Counted from the stretch's first letter, positions 10,243 through 22,637 are shown. The stretch is DNA of 64,000 bases from Takakia lepidozioides (GCA_030704615.1 CM060734.1:18724001-18788000); one strand, 5' to 3'. The notes: generated from the sequence alone by a model not told the origin. A program made the numbers and translations.

Positions 10243-10640
10243 GGGGCTGAGGGAACTAGCGCGTGAGCGCGCTCACGCTTAGCTGGAACTAAGCGTGAGC
10301 AGACTTTGTTAAGCCGTGAGCAGAGTTCCTAAGTGTGAGCACTATTCTTAAGCTTTTGTGTGAGCATAGAATGAAAGCGGGATCAATAGCCATGGGAAAA
10401 GCAGGAAGAAACTATAGCTGTGGGGACGACGTTACGGTTTTCGGGGGCAAAACTACGCAAGACACGAATGAAAATTCTCAGGTAGTGTGAGAGGAAAAAT
10501 TTGTACGGATGAATTGGGTCCGTCGAATGGCATGAATGTGGATGAATGAGGGACGTCAAAATACAGATGAATGCGGTTCACCCATGGATGAGAGCAACGA
10601 CATTGGGGGGAAAGAACTGAAGGATTGTTGAATGATAGAA
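10243..10640 (+). mobile_element. Terminus B of the GTGAGC element family
   Basis: Starting at GGGGCTGAGGGAACTAGCGC there is a cluster of GTGAGC/GCTCAC (GCGTGAGCGCGCTCACGC at about 10259-10276, then GTGAGCAG twice and two more GTGAGC). Subterminal GATGAATG/GGATGAATG motifs follow (10455-10600). Order and spacing match the left end of element A. No partner terminus is found further right in the window, so the other end was lost or lies outside. The MULE transposase remnant starts 0.5 kb inside. Confidence 0.55.
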
Positions 10641-11126
10641 CATGGTTCCCATACACTCCACTTTACTTCTGAATGTTATGATTTCCCTCACGTTACCTTT
10701 ATTCGAAACAGTATACAATGCATATAAACAATGGCAGTAGTGAAGGTCCATGTAAGACTGGTGGTGGTATCAGAAAGCCCCGCGTGTCGAAATTGGAAAG
10801 TCTACATAAGTGTAGAAAGTATAGTATCACAAAGCATTACCATCCATTTTGATCATGACGTGGTCGGTAGGGGATGGCTTCTGAGGGAGAAAAAGGATGG
10901 CATGAAACAGCCTAAAGCTTTTTCATATAAAGGCGACTTGTCATCTGCCACCGGACGTCAAAAAAAAACAGCCCCGGCTTTTGCAAGGTCACTGGCCTGT
11001 AGAGCATCTAGTGCTCCCCCCCCGTACTATTTCGCCTCATAGTAGTGTTCACTAACATCCGCAGGTCCCCACGTACATTTGGTGAATGTGGATGGTCTTC
11101 TTCTTTGCGATCACAAAACCATCCAT

Positions 11127-13110
11127 CTAGTACATGTAGTACAAATGTTTGCACTGGCACAAACTTTTCCTCTCTTTCCCAGAGCGAATGGAGATTGTGT
11201 TTTTGAAGTCTAGGCAAGTGCAATCTGGGATAATTGGAAAACTGTTACCTTGTAAGCCCTTGTTGTGAAGAACAGATCCCAATGTCACCATACTATACAC
11301 CCGTCCGTAGCCTGGTGGGGGAACACCGACACCACGCTGGTTTGTTCCCCTCTGGTTGTGATCCGAACTAAGTGTTCGTAGATTCAATACTCTGGCACTC
11401 GCTGCCCGCATTACTACCTCACACCAGTCCGGACCACCCCTTTCCATTTCTTTTCGTTGGTCATTTGTAGTGCAAAGTGAGAGCGTGTTGAGGAATCCCC
11501 AATGGCGGATTGGGATAAATAATGCGTAGAATCCTAACGGGCCTGACAAATGTGCAGTGTCAGCCCATGGGAGCCGAATTCTAGCTTGCATCACCATCAA
11601 GTACATATTTCCTGTTGTAGACAGTGACAGTTCCCATTGATCTGGCTCAAACTTTTGGGGATTTGAAGGGACCTTACTCTTGTCATGAACCCCCCCACTA
11701 TTTGTATCTGAAGTGCCAGAATCCCATCCAGTCGTCAAGTTCTTTGAGGCCATCTTGACTTGCTGCATCGGAGGAGTACCACCATGCTCTGATAGTTTGG
11801 TATAAGGAGTTTGCTTCGATCTCGCTTGTCACATCTTTATACAGCCGGCAGAGTCTCATGTGTTCCTCCTGCAACTCTGGTTTTATGCAATTCTTGGTGT
11901 GCCTTCGGAGGGACTGCGTCCAATGGAACAGGCAAGTGCGCTCCCTGCCCATCATGGGTATTTTCGGATCACCACTTCCAAAAACAGAACGGACTGCATT
12001 CCAATTTGCCTGCACGCTATCAGCCATAAATCCATGAAAATTTGGATCTGAGACACCATGATTTCTCATGACTTTCACACGTGACTTCCACATTAGGATT
12101 TGAGACTCAGTGTCTTCGGATTGCATGTCACACACTGCAATTGTCATAACTCTTTGGTAAGAAGGATCGTACACATGGGCAGCCATGGTTTTCCAACCCT
12201 TTACACGTTTCACATGATCAAACATGAGCCAGGATTTCTGCACGTCGCCTCCGGGCTGCATTCTCTGGACCAAACTAATTCCACTTCCCTCCGCAACTAT
12301 GGACATCTTGAACAAGAACACTTTCAATGACCCCTGACCAGGAAAAACATTGTCTTGAATGAAGTCATACATGCTTCTCCGCTTCAATTCCAGGATGCTA
12401 TCCACGTAACATGTGCTCCCTGTTCCCATTCTGAGTGCGTTGATGTGGTTGCGTACATTGGGTGAACTAAGGGTCGAGAAATAGTCCATAACGACGTCCA
12501 GTTTCTCGCTGTCCAGTTTCTCAATGTTCTCTTCCGCTCCCCCTAGAATGTGTTTTTGCAAGAAGCTCTTGCTTGTAGAAAGTGCAATTACAGATAGCGG
12601 TGCATAAGGAGCATTCTCCACCTCATGCCGTAGAAGTCCCCTAATTGTTTCAAGACTTTCTCGACAATCCCCTTTCGATACGGGGTGGGTATGATTGCCG
12701 AGATGAACACAAGCTCGGGTAAGGCCGTGAAAACGATGGAGCACATAGTACATGCGGGCCTTGCAAGCGCCAATGCATGTTGGGGCCGTTTATTTGCAGA
12801 GTAACGTCGTGTTTTTAGGAGGTAGGCACCCCACCTCGAATGGGTTATCAGCGCAACCCTCCCACTCCGTCTCGTTTGGGGAGCCTCTCAATGACAGGTA
12901 GTTGCAGGCTTCATTTCCACAACAGAGGTGCCCAACGCAGACTGATCTACGGAAAGACAAGCCATGAGGGTTATGTATGTTGGTTGTCTTAGTTCGACAC
13001 CAAGGGTGTCCGTCGTGCTTTTTGTCCATCCCTTGCATGAGTCCCCACAAACCCCCAAAGGACGTCGGAGGTGGCAGCTCAAAAACCACATCCCCATCAA
13101 ATTTTGCAAG
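11127..13110 (-). pseudogene. MULE-type transposase, degenerate second copy
   Basis: Minus-strand paralogue of the transposase at 13144-15566. The N-terminal part (13089-12790) has a Cys/His cluster (VCVGHLCCGNEACNYLSL) and after an in-frame TAA continues CIGACKARMYYVLHR, RACVHLGNHTHPV, compatible with a WRKY/GCM-like zinc-binding domain used for terminal-repeat recognition in MULEs. The core (12753-11698) has SWLMFDHVKRVKGW, MTIAVCDMQSED, GFMADSVQANWNAVRSVFG and CLFHWTQSLRRHT. After FWHFRYK the frame shifts to an unrelated-looking tail (11768-11127), and the third acidic residue seen in the paralogue is absent. I judge it non-functional. Confidence 0.75.
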
Positions 13111-13143
13111 AAGGTATTTTGCTCTTACAATCTTTATTGCCCC

Positions 13144-15566
13144 CTATGCAATTCCACGCACGTCACTTCTGCAGTTTGGCAAGCCTTTCATAGACTGCAA
13201 CTTTGGAACCACACTGCCTATCTCATGGACATCTGGTTCTTCGACATAAGACAGGTGTGGTGGAGGTGGAATCTCAGAGATGTTGTCGTCATCGGAGCTT
13301 TCCGAGAGATCCGCAAAAGGCGTCGAAGTGCTGGTGTCCTCTTTTTTAATTGTAGCAGGTGTGAAGGCCGGAGCCACCGAAGCAACCAAGGCAGAACAAC
13401 GAACCATGGAAGCAGGACCTGTCCGCTGAATACTGAACAATGCATCGGAAAAGTCTTGTGTCTCTCTCACTGGATTTCCCCATTGCATTGGCTGAGGAGG
13501 GATAGCAACATGTGGATTTGTCTCACAGAAAGTCGAAGAACCAGGAATGTCATGACTTGATTTGGAGCTGACAAACCTAGATGGCTGGTGTGGACTGGGC
13601 ATCCCAGTGGCGCGCACTGGAACAGTCTTTACATTCATATCACACCTCCAAGATTCGTTTGGCCCACCATGCTCATCGCCTAACTTGCGTTTGACTGGAA
13701 TAGTGCGATTGTCTCCCTCCAATTGAACCCCCCTTGTGTGCATGGGTGTTCCAGCTACTATGCCACGTACAACCTTACCCATTTTTGCTGGGCTATTAGA
13801 TCTAGCTGCTTGACGCAACACGAGCTCCTCTTTGTCGGGCCCCGTCCCCCATGTCTTTCCTGTGGTGTGCCTGTAAATGTTGCCTGCTGCAAGAGCTCGT
13901 GACATGTCATGCATGGTGGCCTCATATAGATCCACCTTCATTTTTTTCCCATTGCCTGCTGTCTTCCACCAAGCAGAATGGACTGCCTCAGACAAATTAG
14001 TGGTAGGCATATCTGCATCTGCCTCCACATCCATGTCCTCTCTCATCCATTGGCCCCACATTCGATATCTGTAGTGCCACCATGCAAGCCATGAATCTAG
14101 TTTTGGCAAACTCTTTTCTGTGCATGCTCCTGAAGAGAGCCACCAAGCCCGAATTGCAATGTATGTGGTTGTAGCATCCTCCAAGGTAGCACTATCTTTC
14201 CATTCATAACAAAGCTGAGTGTGCCTTTCACGGAAGTCCTCCAAGATATAGTCGTTGGTGTGTCTTCGGAGGCTTTCAGCCCAATGATATAAACATGTTC
14301 TTTCTTTACCTTCCATTGGGACATTGGGATCAGATCCATAAACCCTTCGAACAGCAGCCCAATTCGCTCCTGCTGCATCCGCCATGAAGCCAGCAAAATT
14401 TGGTTTGTTCAAGCCAGCAAGTTTTGCTTGTTCATTGATCATCTCCCAGAATAACACCTGAGCATCTGCATCCTCTGTTTTCATATCGCAAATGGCAATG
14501 GTCATCATTCGCTTGACATATGGTTCATAGACATGACACGCAAGAGTTGTCCAATCCTTGATGCGTTTGACATGGTCAAATACTACCCAACTTGTGCGTA
14601 GATCCCCCTCACTCATGCGACGCACAAGATCAACACCACTCCCGGGACCAGCAACAGACATCTTGAAAACATGGGGGAGATGAGAAGTATGCTGGCCTGG
14701 AAGGAGATTGCTGTGAATGAAATGGTATGTACTCAGACGCTTCAACTCCAATATGGACATGATGGAATTGACACGTGCAGATGCGACCTTGTTTTTCACA
14801 TTGGGGCTACAAACATGGGCAAACTCTTCAAGAATATCTTCCAAAGCCTCTCCCTCAAGACGTACTGTCTCTGTGCCATCAGCCACCGAACACGATGCAC
14901 TGGAATGTGACTATAGTCCAAGGTAGAAAGCTCTCCTTTTGATCCATTCCTCCGAGCAGTGGCCAAGATACTCAAAATGGACAACACACCAGAAGGAAAT
15001 GCAGATGTAGCCTCCCCTGCTAGTCGTGGAGATGAAAATAAACCCCTCGCAGATTCGCAACAATCAGACGTGGTGTTGCCCAATGGAGTTTTCCGAGGCT
15101 TCATGTCGTGAAGCAAGACCGTATGAGCAGATGAGGAAGGTTGAGATCCACAAAATACACTCTTAGAAACCTCAACACAATCCGAATTATGAGACCCCAA
15201 GCTCGCCAAATCTGCAACCTCCTCCTTCAATTTACAACTCCCATTTGTTGCAGCTTGATCGTTCTTTCTTGCAATAGAAGTGTGCCTCTCATCATGTGAC
15301 TGTGTATAGCTCATACCTGTGACACAGTACTTGGAGAAAGTGTCTGGAAACAACTCCCATTGCTTTTGGCCGTCATTGAAAACTGGAAGCAACACTGTGG
15401 AGGCATCATCATCACCATCATCCTCCAAAAAAACTGAACCCGGAACAAGTTTGAATCTATTGCATAACCAAGGTTCTGGGATAATGCACTTGTTTCCATT
15501 GCAAGGATAACGAACCACTTTTGCATCAGGTGGACATGAAAGCACTGCATATTTTGGTGTAGACAT
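13144..15566 (-). CDS. MULE-type transposase, better-preserved copy
   Basis: Likely two exons: 15566-15317 (starts MSTPKYAVLSCPPD; donor CACAG/GTATGA) and 14864-13144 (acceptor GAGACAG; phases agree), about 655 aa. The second exon reads through 570 codons without a stop. A DDE-like core can be followed: TSWVVFDHVKRIKDW with the first Asp, MTIAICDMKTEDADAQV, GFMADAAGANWAAVRRVYG with the second Asp, the MULE C-x2-H box CLYHWAESLRRH, and NLSEAVHSAWW with a likely Glu. The tail is Ser/Pro-rich and acidic, ending near LSESSDDDNISEIPPPPHLS. MULE transposases cut and paste elements with long terminal inverted repeats and ~9-bp target duplications. The head-to-head neighbour is the ParB-methyltransferase gene 1.05 kb away. 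Intactness of the active site is not proven. Confidence 0.7.
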
Positions 15567-16616
15567 TTGGCAATGCCCTCAAAGTTTGAGAGAAGATGCA
15601 AAATGAATGAAAGCGCACATCTTGCAAGACCTTATGCAAATACATTAAATGGCTTACATTACTTATGTGTATCATCAATCCAGAAGGTCCAAATTTTTTG
15701 AGGCATGTGCTCCATCCATATTATTCTCTGACAGAAACAACTAAATGGACTATCCCCTATTTTTAAGACGACGGCGCCGTTGTTGAGATCTTAGAATCCA
15801 ATGTACTGCCTTCTTCTTATGAGCATATGAAACATAAATGCTTTGCATGTTTCCATTTATTTTACAACCAATCGTTGATTAATCGTCCAACTATGAACTG
15901 ACACACTAGACGGCACAATTTATTTACAATCAAATCCCATGACATGTATGTTGATTTGTTCTTTGATTACTCATGTATGAGTAATGAGCACAAGTATTTG
16001 TGGCGACAATTGACTCTAAAACCAATAAATTGATTAAGACACCCATAACAAAATATTTAGTTACTTTATCACTTACTTTATATTGTATTATGAAGGCGCC
16101 GCCACAAAGTAACATGTCAATCGTATCGTACAACCATCTTTTGAGGATCCACGTGTAACCCATGTAGTCCAAAAAGCACTAACGCCAGAGTGTATAAAAA
16201 AGGTTCACATTTCAAATTTGGCCAATTTGGCCTTCGCCCCCCTTTCCCCCCGCTCTCCTTGGCGGGGGCAGGTTTGAACCCGCAACCTTGTGGAAAATAC
16301 ACCACAACCTTACCAACAAGCCATGCTCTATTCAACGAAACAACCTCTACTTTTTTTGTTAATAAACTGTTTCTATTCAGTTAAACTTGTTGCCATTACT
16401 ACATGACTAACCCGGTATCATTACTACACTAACGTAGTCTAGTATACTTGCACATTATCCCTTGCCACTCCCCCAAACAAACACACACAAACTACACAAG
16501 CACTTAACACGTCTCTAGTCTCCACACCCTGGAGACTCCCGTTGCGAAGAGGAGACGGAGGCGCCGCATCTCGGCCTTATACTATACCACCCCGAGGCAA
16601 CGAGCTGTTGCGGCGA
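15567..16616. promoter_or_regulatory. Divergent intergenic region between transposase and methyltransferase genes
   Basis: About 1.05 kb separates two outward-facing starts. It is AT-rich in its left part, includes a tRNA-like SINE (16185-16335) and becomes GC-rich just before the ATG at 16617. I could not assign a TATA box with confidence. A shared promoter region is possible but unproven. Confidence 0.35.
16185..16335 (-). mobile_element. tRNA-derived SINE
   Basis: On the minus strand, TGGCTTGTTGGTAAGG (16324-16309) is a good A box and GGGTTCAAACCTGC (about 16282-16269) a good B box, followed by a C/G-rich link and a T-rich end near 16190. Overall order (GCATGGCTTGTTGGTAAGGT, ~25 bases, then the GGTTCAAACC box) is the head of plant tRNA-related SINEs. 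A folded anticodon arm is not evident, so I do not call a tRNA gene. Confidence 0.6.
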
Positions 16617-19600
16617 TGGGGAGGAAGAAGGACACTCGAGGGGGAGGCATTGCTAGTGGTGGTGGTGGTAGAGGCAAGCTGCGGACGGAGAAGGTAAGCT
16701 GTAGTTTTGTTTTTTTTCATGACCTGTACTTAGGCATATGCGCCATCGCACAAGCCCCACCAAGCTGCTCATAATCTAGCACCTCCGCCGGCGCAGATGC
16801 CTAAGTCATTTCAACTCTCACAAGTTTGCGAATCTCCACACATACACACAACCGTCTCCGCCGGCGGAGACAGCTCATTCCCCTTGGTTTTTTTTTATGC
16901 TTGGAAGGGTTGGGCTGCCACCTCCGCCGGCGCATACCGTTGGAGCTGGGATGCTCGCATGTTTCAGGAAGTGCTCCTCTACTCCCATCCCGTTTATTTT
17001 TTTGCATGCTCATACGTTGCTGATGCTCCAAGTGAGTTGGGCTGGCATATCCGTCGGCGCATACCTGTGCAGCAGGGCTGCTCAAATGTTTCAGGAAATT
17101 CTCCCCTTTTCCATCTTCTTTGTTTTTCTGCATGCTCAAAAGTTGCTGATGCTCCGAGTGGGCTGCGCTGGCATATCCGCCGGCGCATACCCATTGAGTA
17201 CATTCTTTTTTGCTCAGATCATAGGTTTCGGGAACCTCCTGCAAGCGTCTCCACCGGCGGAGACACTTGGAGCTTGGTTTTTTTTGCATATTCCCTGTGT
17301 TACGGAAGCTCCAAAGCGCCAAGGCTACCACCTCTGTCAACACAGACCCGTGCAGCATGGCTGCTCACATATTTCAGGAAGTTCTCCCCCCCTTCCATCT
17401 CTTTTGTTTCTCCGCATTCTCATAAGTTGTTGATGCTTCGAGCGGGCTGGGCTGCCATATCCGCCGGCGCATACCCATTGAGCACAATCTTTTTTTGCTT
17501 AGCTCCTAGGTTTCAGGAACCTCATGCAAGCATCTCCGCCGGCGGAGATGCTTGGAGCTTGGTTTTTTGTTGTATATTCCTTGTGTTACGTAAGCTCCAA
17601 AGTGTCGAGGCTGCCACCTCCGTCGGCGCAGACGCTTGGGGAACCTTCCCTATTTTGGTTGATCACAGTATTCAAGTATCTCAAAGCTTCTACGTTGCTA
17701 CCTCCACAACTCCACATGCTTCCATAGGCCTAGTTTGATCTTTCAAGGTGCTCCTGTATGTTTGGCTACAACCTCCCTTCCATGGTATGCGCCGGCGCAT
17801 ATGCTTGGAGTTCCTTGAGCAAAAATTTCTTCAAGGGCCTCAAATCTTGTCAAATTTTGAGTTGGTTGCACATATGTGTCATATGCGCCGGCGTAGGTGG
17901 TCGGAGGTCCTCTGCCGGGATGCTCACGCCTGTATTCTGCTCCAAGTTGTAAGCTTTGAAAGACAAGGATATTCATGGAATTAGTTGACTATCCAAATTC
18001 ATTTGTTTTCTTCATGCAACCATGACACTGAACTGCTCTTTTTACATATTATACATTCACACATGTGCTCTTCTCATACACTGACATCTTGAACTGTTTT
18101 GGTCTATGGAATTAGGAAATTACTACTACAACTGAAGCTGTGGAGGCCGGGACGCTTGCAACCATTATTGACGACATTGATGCAGGGAATTGGGGGGCAG
18201 ATGAGTATGAAGAGGATACAACATCTAGTGATCCTCTTTCTCTAGATGCCAAACAGGCAATTATTCTGGAAAAGAAACAAGATCTGAATGTAACTTTCAG
18301 GTCCCTCCTCATTGAGGATGGAGTTATGGACATTCCATTGTGTCGCATGATTTCTATGCAGGTTGTTAGGCCCGCCCTTGCCAACAACATCCTAAAGCTT
18401 AGAGGAGAATTCTATTCTGGATACCATCCAGGAGCAGCCGTGTTCTATGTTTCTGTTGAGGGGATTGATGGATCTTGTAGGTCCTGATATCATCTCTACA
18501 TGGGATAGTCATTGGAAAACAGTCAATGATGAGTTTGAGAAGTATCTTGAGTCCAAGCCAAAGTTGCATCATCTTCGGGGGAAGATGTTTCATGTCTGGG
18601 ATGGGAATCATAGGCTTCAAGCATGGTATCCCTATATCAATGAAGTTCATGGGGCCAACTTGTCAAGACATGTCTGTGTGACAAGTTGGGTGCTCAATGC
18701 GGACATTGAAAATCGTGGTTCCCTCAGGTCCATCATGGATGGAGTGAATGTGTGAGTTTCCTTTCTATTCTTCATTTACTTTCATGTTCAATGTTGTCAT
18801 GTTCTTGCTCAATGGATGTACATATACACATCTTCTTTCTAATGATCATATTTTATATGTGCAGGGCAACAGAGAGGGCACATGTTACATCCAAATTTGT
18901 GCACTTGGTTTGCAAGGTCAATATGATTGGCCTTACACCTGTCTCTGAATGGAAGAATGTATTGAGGAAAGAGCAATATGACGAATGCATCAAGAAAGCA
19001 GGAAAGACTTGGTATAACCTGACAGTCCATGCAATGACAGAGATTTTGTACAAGGTAACATCATGTCTTAACCAAGTTTCATTCTTTGCATCCATAGACA
19101 AGATTCACCTCTGGTTCATGTTATGAACTGTTTTTGGCAGCATGATATTGTTGAGGCCCAACGCATGGCGGGGGAAGCTTACAAACTTGCTGAGGGGCCA
19201 AAGAGTCAAGAATGCCTTGAAGATACAATGAGACAGGCTGGATTGAAAGCAAGGGAGCAACACAAGAGTCAGCTTGTGAAGTTGCTTCCTATTGCTGATC
19301 CAACCCTTGGAGAGGGGTTTCTCCAAGAACTTAAACTGCATTGGTTACGTGTAAAGGCAGGATCGGAGGAAATGACCCAAGAGAAAATGGTGAACATTGC
19401 TACCGCCCGGGTGGATCCTGAAGAAAAGGTGGAATGGCTACATATATGGAATGGAGACCAAACACTTCACGACCGTAATTTTTTTCCACCCGGGCCTATC
19501 GGTGGGCCAACACTTGATCCTTGGCTGAATAGAAGGACTTTTTGGTGGCAGGTACATATACAATCACTATCTTCTCAATGCAATTAATTCATTTTGTTGA

Positions 19601-21815
19601 TGACACATTAACATAGTTATTTAACTGACTGTATTTTCTGGCAGCTTCGCAAGGTTGCCTTGGCTCAGTTTGCCTTGTACACCACTCAGCTTGGCAAATT
19701 TCATGTTGCCTTGGAGGAAGGAGAGAGTGAGAGTCTGGGAGACTACATGGATACATGGAAGATGACTCATTTCAATGAGTTGTTTCATAGAGAGTTCTCA
19801 TTGCCAAAGGGGCCATTCAGAGGCAATGATTGGGAACAACAAACAGGTGGGGAGAAGGTGGTGAGACGGATTTTATTCAGGTACCATCTTTCCATTGCAT
19901 TGTACATGGATAGTGTATACACCTTGTAAGTAAAAAATGTCTATGCTTCAAGTATTTTTCTAGTACATTGGGATATACATGTTTCTTAATGTGCTTGTTC
20001 AATTGTTGAACAGGTTGCATAAATATTTGTCTCCACAATAACTTTGAATGTGTTTGTATTTTAGGTACATGAGATTTGTGCTTGTACCGAGTGATCGACT
20101 TAAGGCTGAGCCCAAGTTTCTGATGGCCTGGAAGTTTGGTGCTCAACAAGCTCCCATGTACACACCTGCAATTGAGGAAGATTGGGGTGTGGAACACCGG
20201 GAAGGGGGGGGTTGGTATTTGGATATGCCCAAGGGTACTATCCCTATGCAGAAATGGGACTTCATAAGGAATGTGTTCGCAGGCAGTCAGTGAGTGATGA
20301 AGGGGGTATCTCCACTGAAGTCCCTGTTCTTGATCTGGAGCATGCAGAACAGATTGCTACACAGGCCGCTGACGCTGTAGCCCAAGTGGTCCCTGCCGTT
20401 GTGGGTGTACCAAAACGCAAATCACAAAAAAGAAAAGGTGCGGATGTCAATGCAAGTGTGGCCCCCAATGCAGGTGTGGCTTCTATTGCTGGTCCTATTG
20501 GTAGTTCTTCACATCCTTCAAATCAGTTGGTTGTAGTGCCTGCACCTACTACTCGAGGAAACAAGCCAAAGGCAGGCGAACATCCTTACAGTGCAGTGTC
20601 ATTTTCTGGTGGTGCACCTAGCATGTATCGCATGAAGATCATGCCTACTCATTTCATTGATATGGTGGAGGCCTCAAGTACATCTCCTGATGCGACCTTG
20701 AAAGAGCTCATGGAGTTCTTAAAAAATGTGAGTTTCCCCCAACAAACAAACTTGAATGTAAGGAATTCTTCGATGTTTTTATATCCTCATCATCCGGCTA
20801 TTGACTCCTACATTTTCTGTATGTTGTTTGCAGTTGCCAGGAACTTGGTCTAGTGTTGTGAATGGAAAAAGCGTGCATGCGGCTGTGGACATGATCATCG
20901 TGGACTGCCCAACAGGAATGCATGTACAGGGCTGTTTGGATGGTGTACAGGTTCCTCCCTGGAATGCTTTTGATAAACGGTATTGGGAGTATGCATTCTC
21001 CATTGCTAATGACCTGTTGGATGACAATGGATGCTTGGTGTTCTTGCAGGGCTCCGATGATTCCTTTGCATTGGAGCTCTTTTCTTACTCCAGGGGCAGC
21101 TCTATTTCCGTATTATCAAGGAAATATACTTGCATCAATACCACCCCTCTACACACTCAGACAGGAAAGGTAAAAATCATCCCTCTTCAATATCTCATTG
21201 TTTGATGTTTCATCTTCCTACTCTCATACATATAATTAAACCATCCGGGTGCACTGTTTTTGTGGAAATGGCACGTCTAACAGACCATGTTCTTCCACGC
21301 CCATGTCCTCACCAAGCAAGGAGGACTATTCAAACTGCGTGAGTCTGGCAAAGTTGTGGACCCCCTTGCAGACCCTGTTGAGTTGGATGCCATCTACAAC
21401 CACATTCCAGATGTTGCACTACCCATGCAAACTCCTCAACAAGCCTGGAGGGGTACACGAGACCGTAGTCCCGCCTTCATGCAAGTGTTGTTGGAGACAT
21501 GCTCACCTCCTGGCTCCCGCATTTTGGATCTCACAGCTGGCACAGGTTTGCATTGGTCTCCATTTTGTAATTAAAATCTTCTGAGCTGATTCATGATCAT
21601 TAACTCTTATCCGATATAATATCATCATTGTATGTTTTTTTCCTACAGGTTCTACATTTATTGCTGCTCGCGAGCCTGGACGTCACGTATTTGGTCTTGA
21701 GGGGGACCAGACGTTGTATGCAGCACTTCTCTCTGCACTACTGTGGTCCCTCAAAGAGAAGTCGAGGGAAATTCATGCTATCTTGCTGTCAGTGCAAACA
21801 GCCAAGAGCTGCTAG
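16617..21815 (+). CDS. ParB-like domain plus beta-class DNA amino-methyltransferase
   Basis: Ten exons with GT-AG introns: 16617-16694, 18116-18751, 18865-19054, 19141-19551, 19645-19880, 20065-20727, 20834-21169, 21284-21545 and 21649-21815 (two frame changes lie inside), about 990 aa. A basic/Gly-rich head precedes a ParB/sulfiredoxin-like domain (MDIPLCRMISMQ ... VWDGNHRLQAW). A ~350-residue middle region is unrecognised, then KRKSQKRKG-rich linker. The C-terminal third has a motif-IV-like VDCPTGMHVQ, then PPWNAFDKRYWEYAF, and after ~170 residues motif I, DLTAGTGSTFIAA, with FGLEGD. Order IV, target region, I is that of beta-class N6A/N4C methyltransferases; DCPT replaces the usual DPPY/SPPY. 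One-base frame changes near 18440-18490 and 20270-20295 mean either decay or draft errors. Homologous ParB-methyltransferase fusions are typical of bacteria and phages. Confidence 0.7.
16780..17960 (+). repeat. GCCGGCGC minisatellite in intron 1 of the methyltransferase gene
   Basis: About a dozen degenerate units of 50-150 bases share a GC-palindromic core such as CCTCCGCCGGCGCAYACC or CTCCGCCGGCGGAGACGCTT, joined by TTTTTTGCATG- and TTTCAGGAA-containing spacers. The core includes GCCGGC and GCGCCGGCGCAT. A 313-codon open frame crosses it on the + strand (16797-17738), but its peptide is just the translated repeat. The block lies between a good donor (GAAG/GTAAGC, 16694) and acceptor (GGAATTAG, 18115), so it is most simply an intron. 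Density of CG and CCGG sites is far above its surroundings. Confidence 0.75.
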
Positions 21816-22460
21816 CTGTTTTTGGTCAACTGCCATCCTTGCTGGAGCAGAGTTTGTACACATATGACTTGCTGCTGTTCCAGAGTTTTCTCCAAAAAGT
21901 AAAGCAAGTGCAAATATCCACAATTGCAAGTAAGGATTGTTTACTTCTCCCCAGAATCAAACAATTTGGATAGTACAGGGAGAGTGTCAAGCTCCACATC
22001 AAGGTCTCCTGTCCTTTAATTCTTGAAACCAATTTGTGCTATGTTTTGTTGGTGATGTGGCTCTAGTAGCTCTTTCTTAGAAGACTTGATCACTTTTTCC
22101 TCCTTGCAAAGGTATCAGCTGCCATTCCCAAGCAGACAAGGGAGAAAGATTGCACTGTTACAGAAATTTCACGGTGACAGCACGTTTTTTCGAAGCGTAA
22201 GTTCTGCTCAACATACCCACCAAAGTGCAAAATGTACAAAGAGAGATCTCTTTCAGAACAGATTCACAATGAAACTACCTATCATTGCAACTACACCACG
22301 GCCCTCCATTTCACTCTGGATGCTCGCTGGCAGGAAGGACTAACATTAAGCTCAGTATTTCAAAGAGCTGCAGGGACAGTCCCCAAACTTTTTTTCCTTG
22401 CTGATCAACATCCAAAAGTGCACCCTCAAAGACTGCCTGTGCTTGGGTGCGTCAGAGACA
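21816..22460. other. 3' flank of the methyltransferase gene
   Basis: Several frames of 60-95 codons exist but none continues the methyltransferase or resembles a family I know. I take this as 3' UTR and unassigned transposon-like sequence. Confidence 0.4.
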
Positions 22461-22637
22461 GCCCAAAAACTAGTATAGTTTTGGGTTCTTTGTATCATTG
22501 GACATACCAAAGTGACTGAGCAGTAAGTATCCATGTCCAAATAAAGATCCATTGATCACTGTTCATGGCTGGAAATGTCTGTTCGTCTTAAAGAAGCCAT
22601 TTATGATCATAGAAGGCTTAAGAACAAAATAAGAGCA
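22461..22637 (+). repeat. 177-bp direct repeat, copy 1
   Basis: Identical to 24405-24581 except one base. It begins GCCCAAAAACTAGTATAGTT and continues TTGGG, which makes an imperfect palindrome (CCCAAAA, CTA, TAG, TTTTGGG). Both copies stop at the same base after AAGAGCA. Confidence 0.9.

Noticed and set aside
10731-11042. 103-codon + frame
   Set aside because: No family resemblance, lies beside terminus B, and ends in a homopolymer-rich stretch.
16260-16335. tRNA gene on the minus strand
   Set aside because: A and B boxes are good but the acceptor and anticodon stems do not pair; fits a SINE better.
16797-17738. 313-codon open frame on the + strand
   Set aside because: It lies in a minisatellite between a good splice donor and acceptor; three frames on both strands stay open only because the repeat lacks stops, and the peptide is repetitive.
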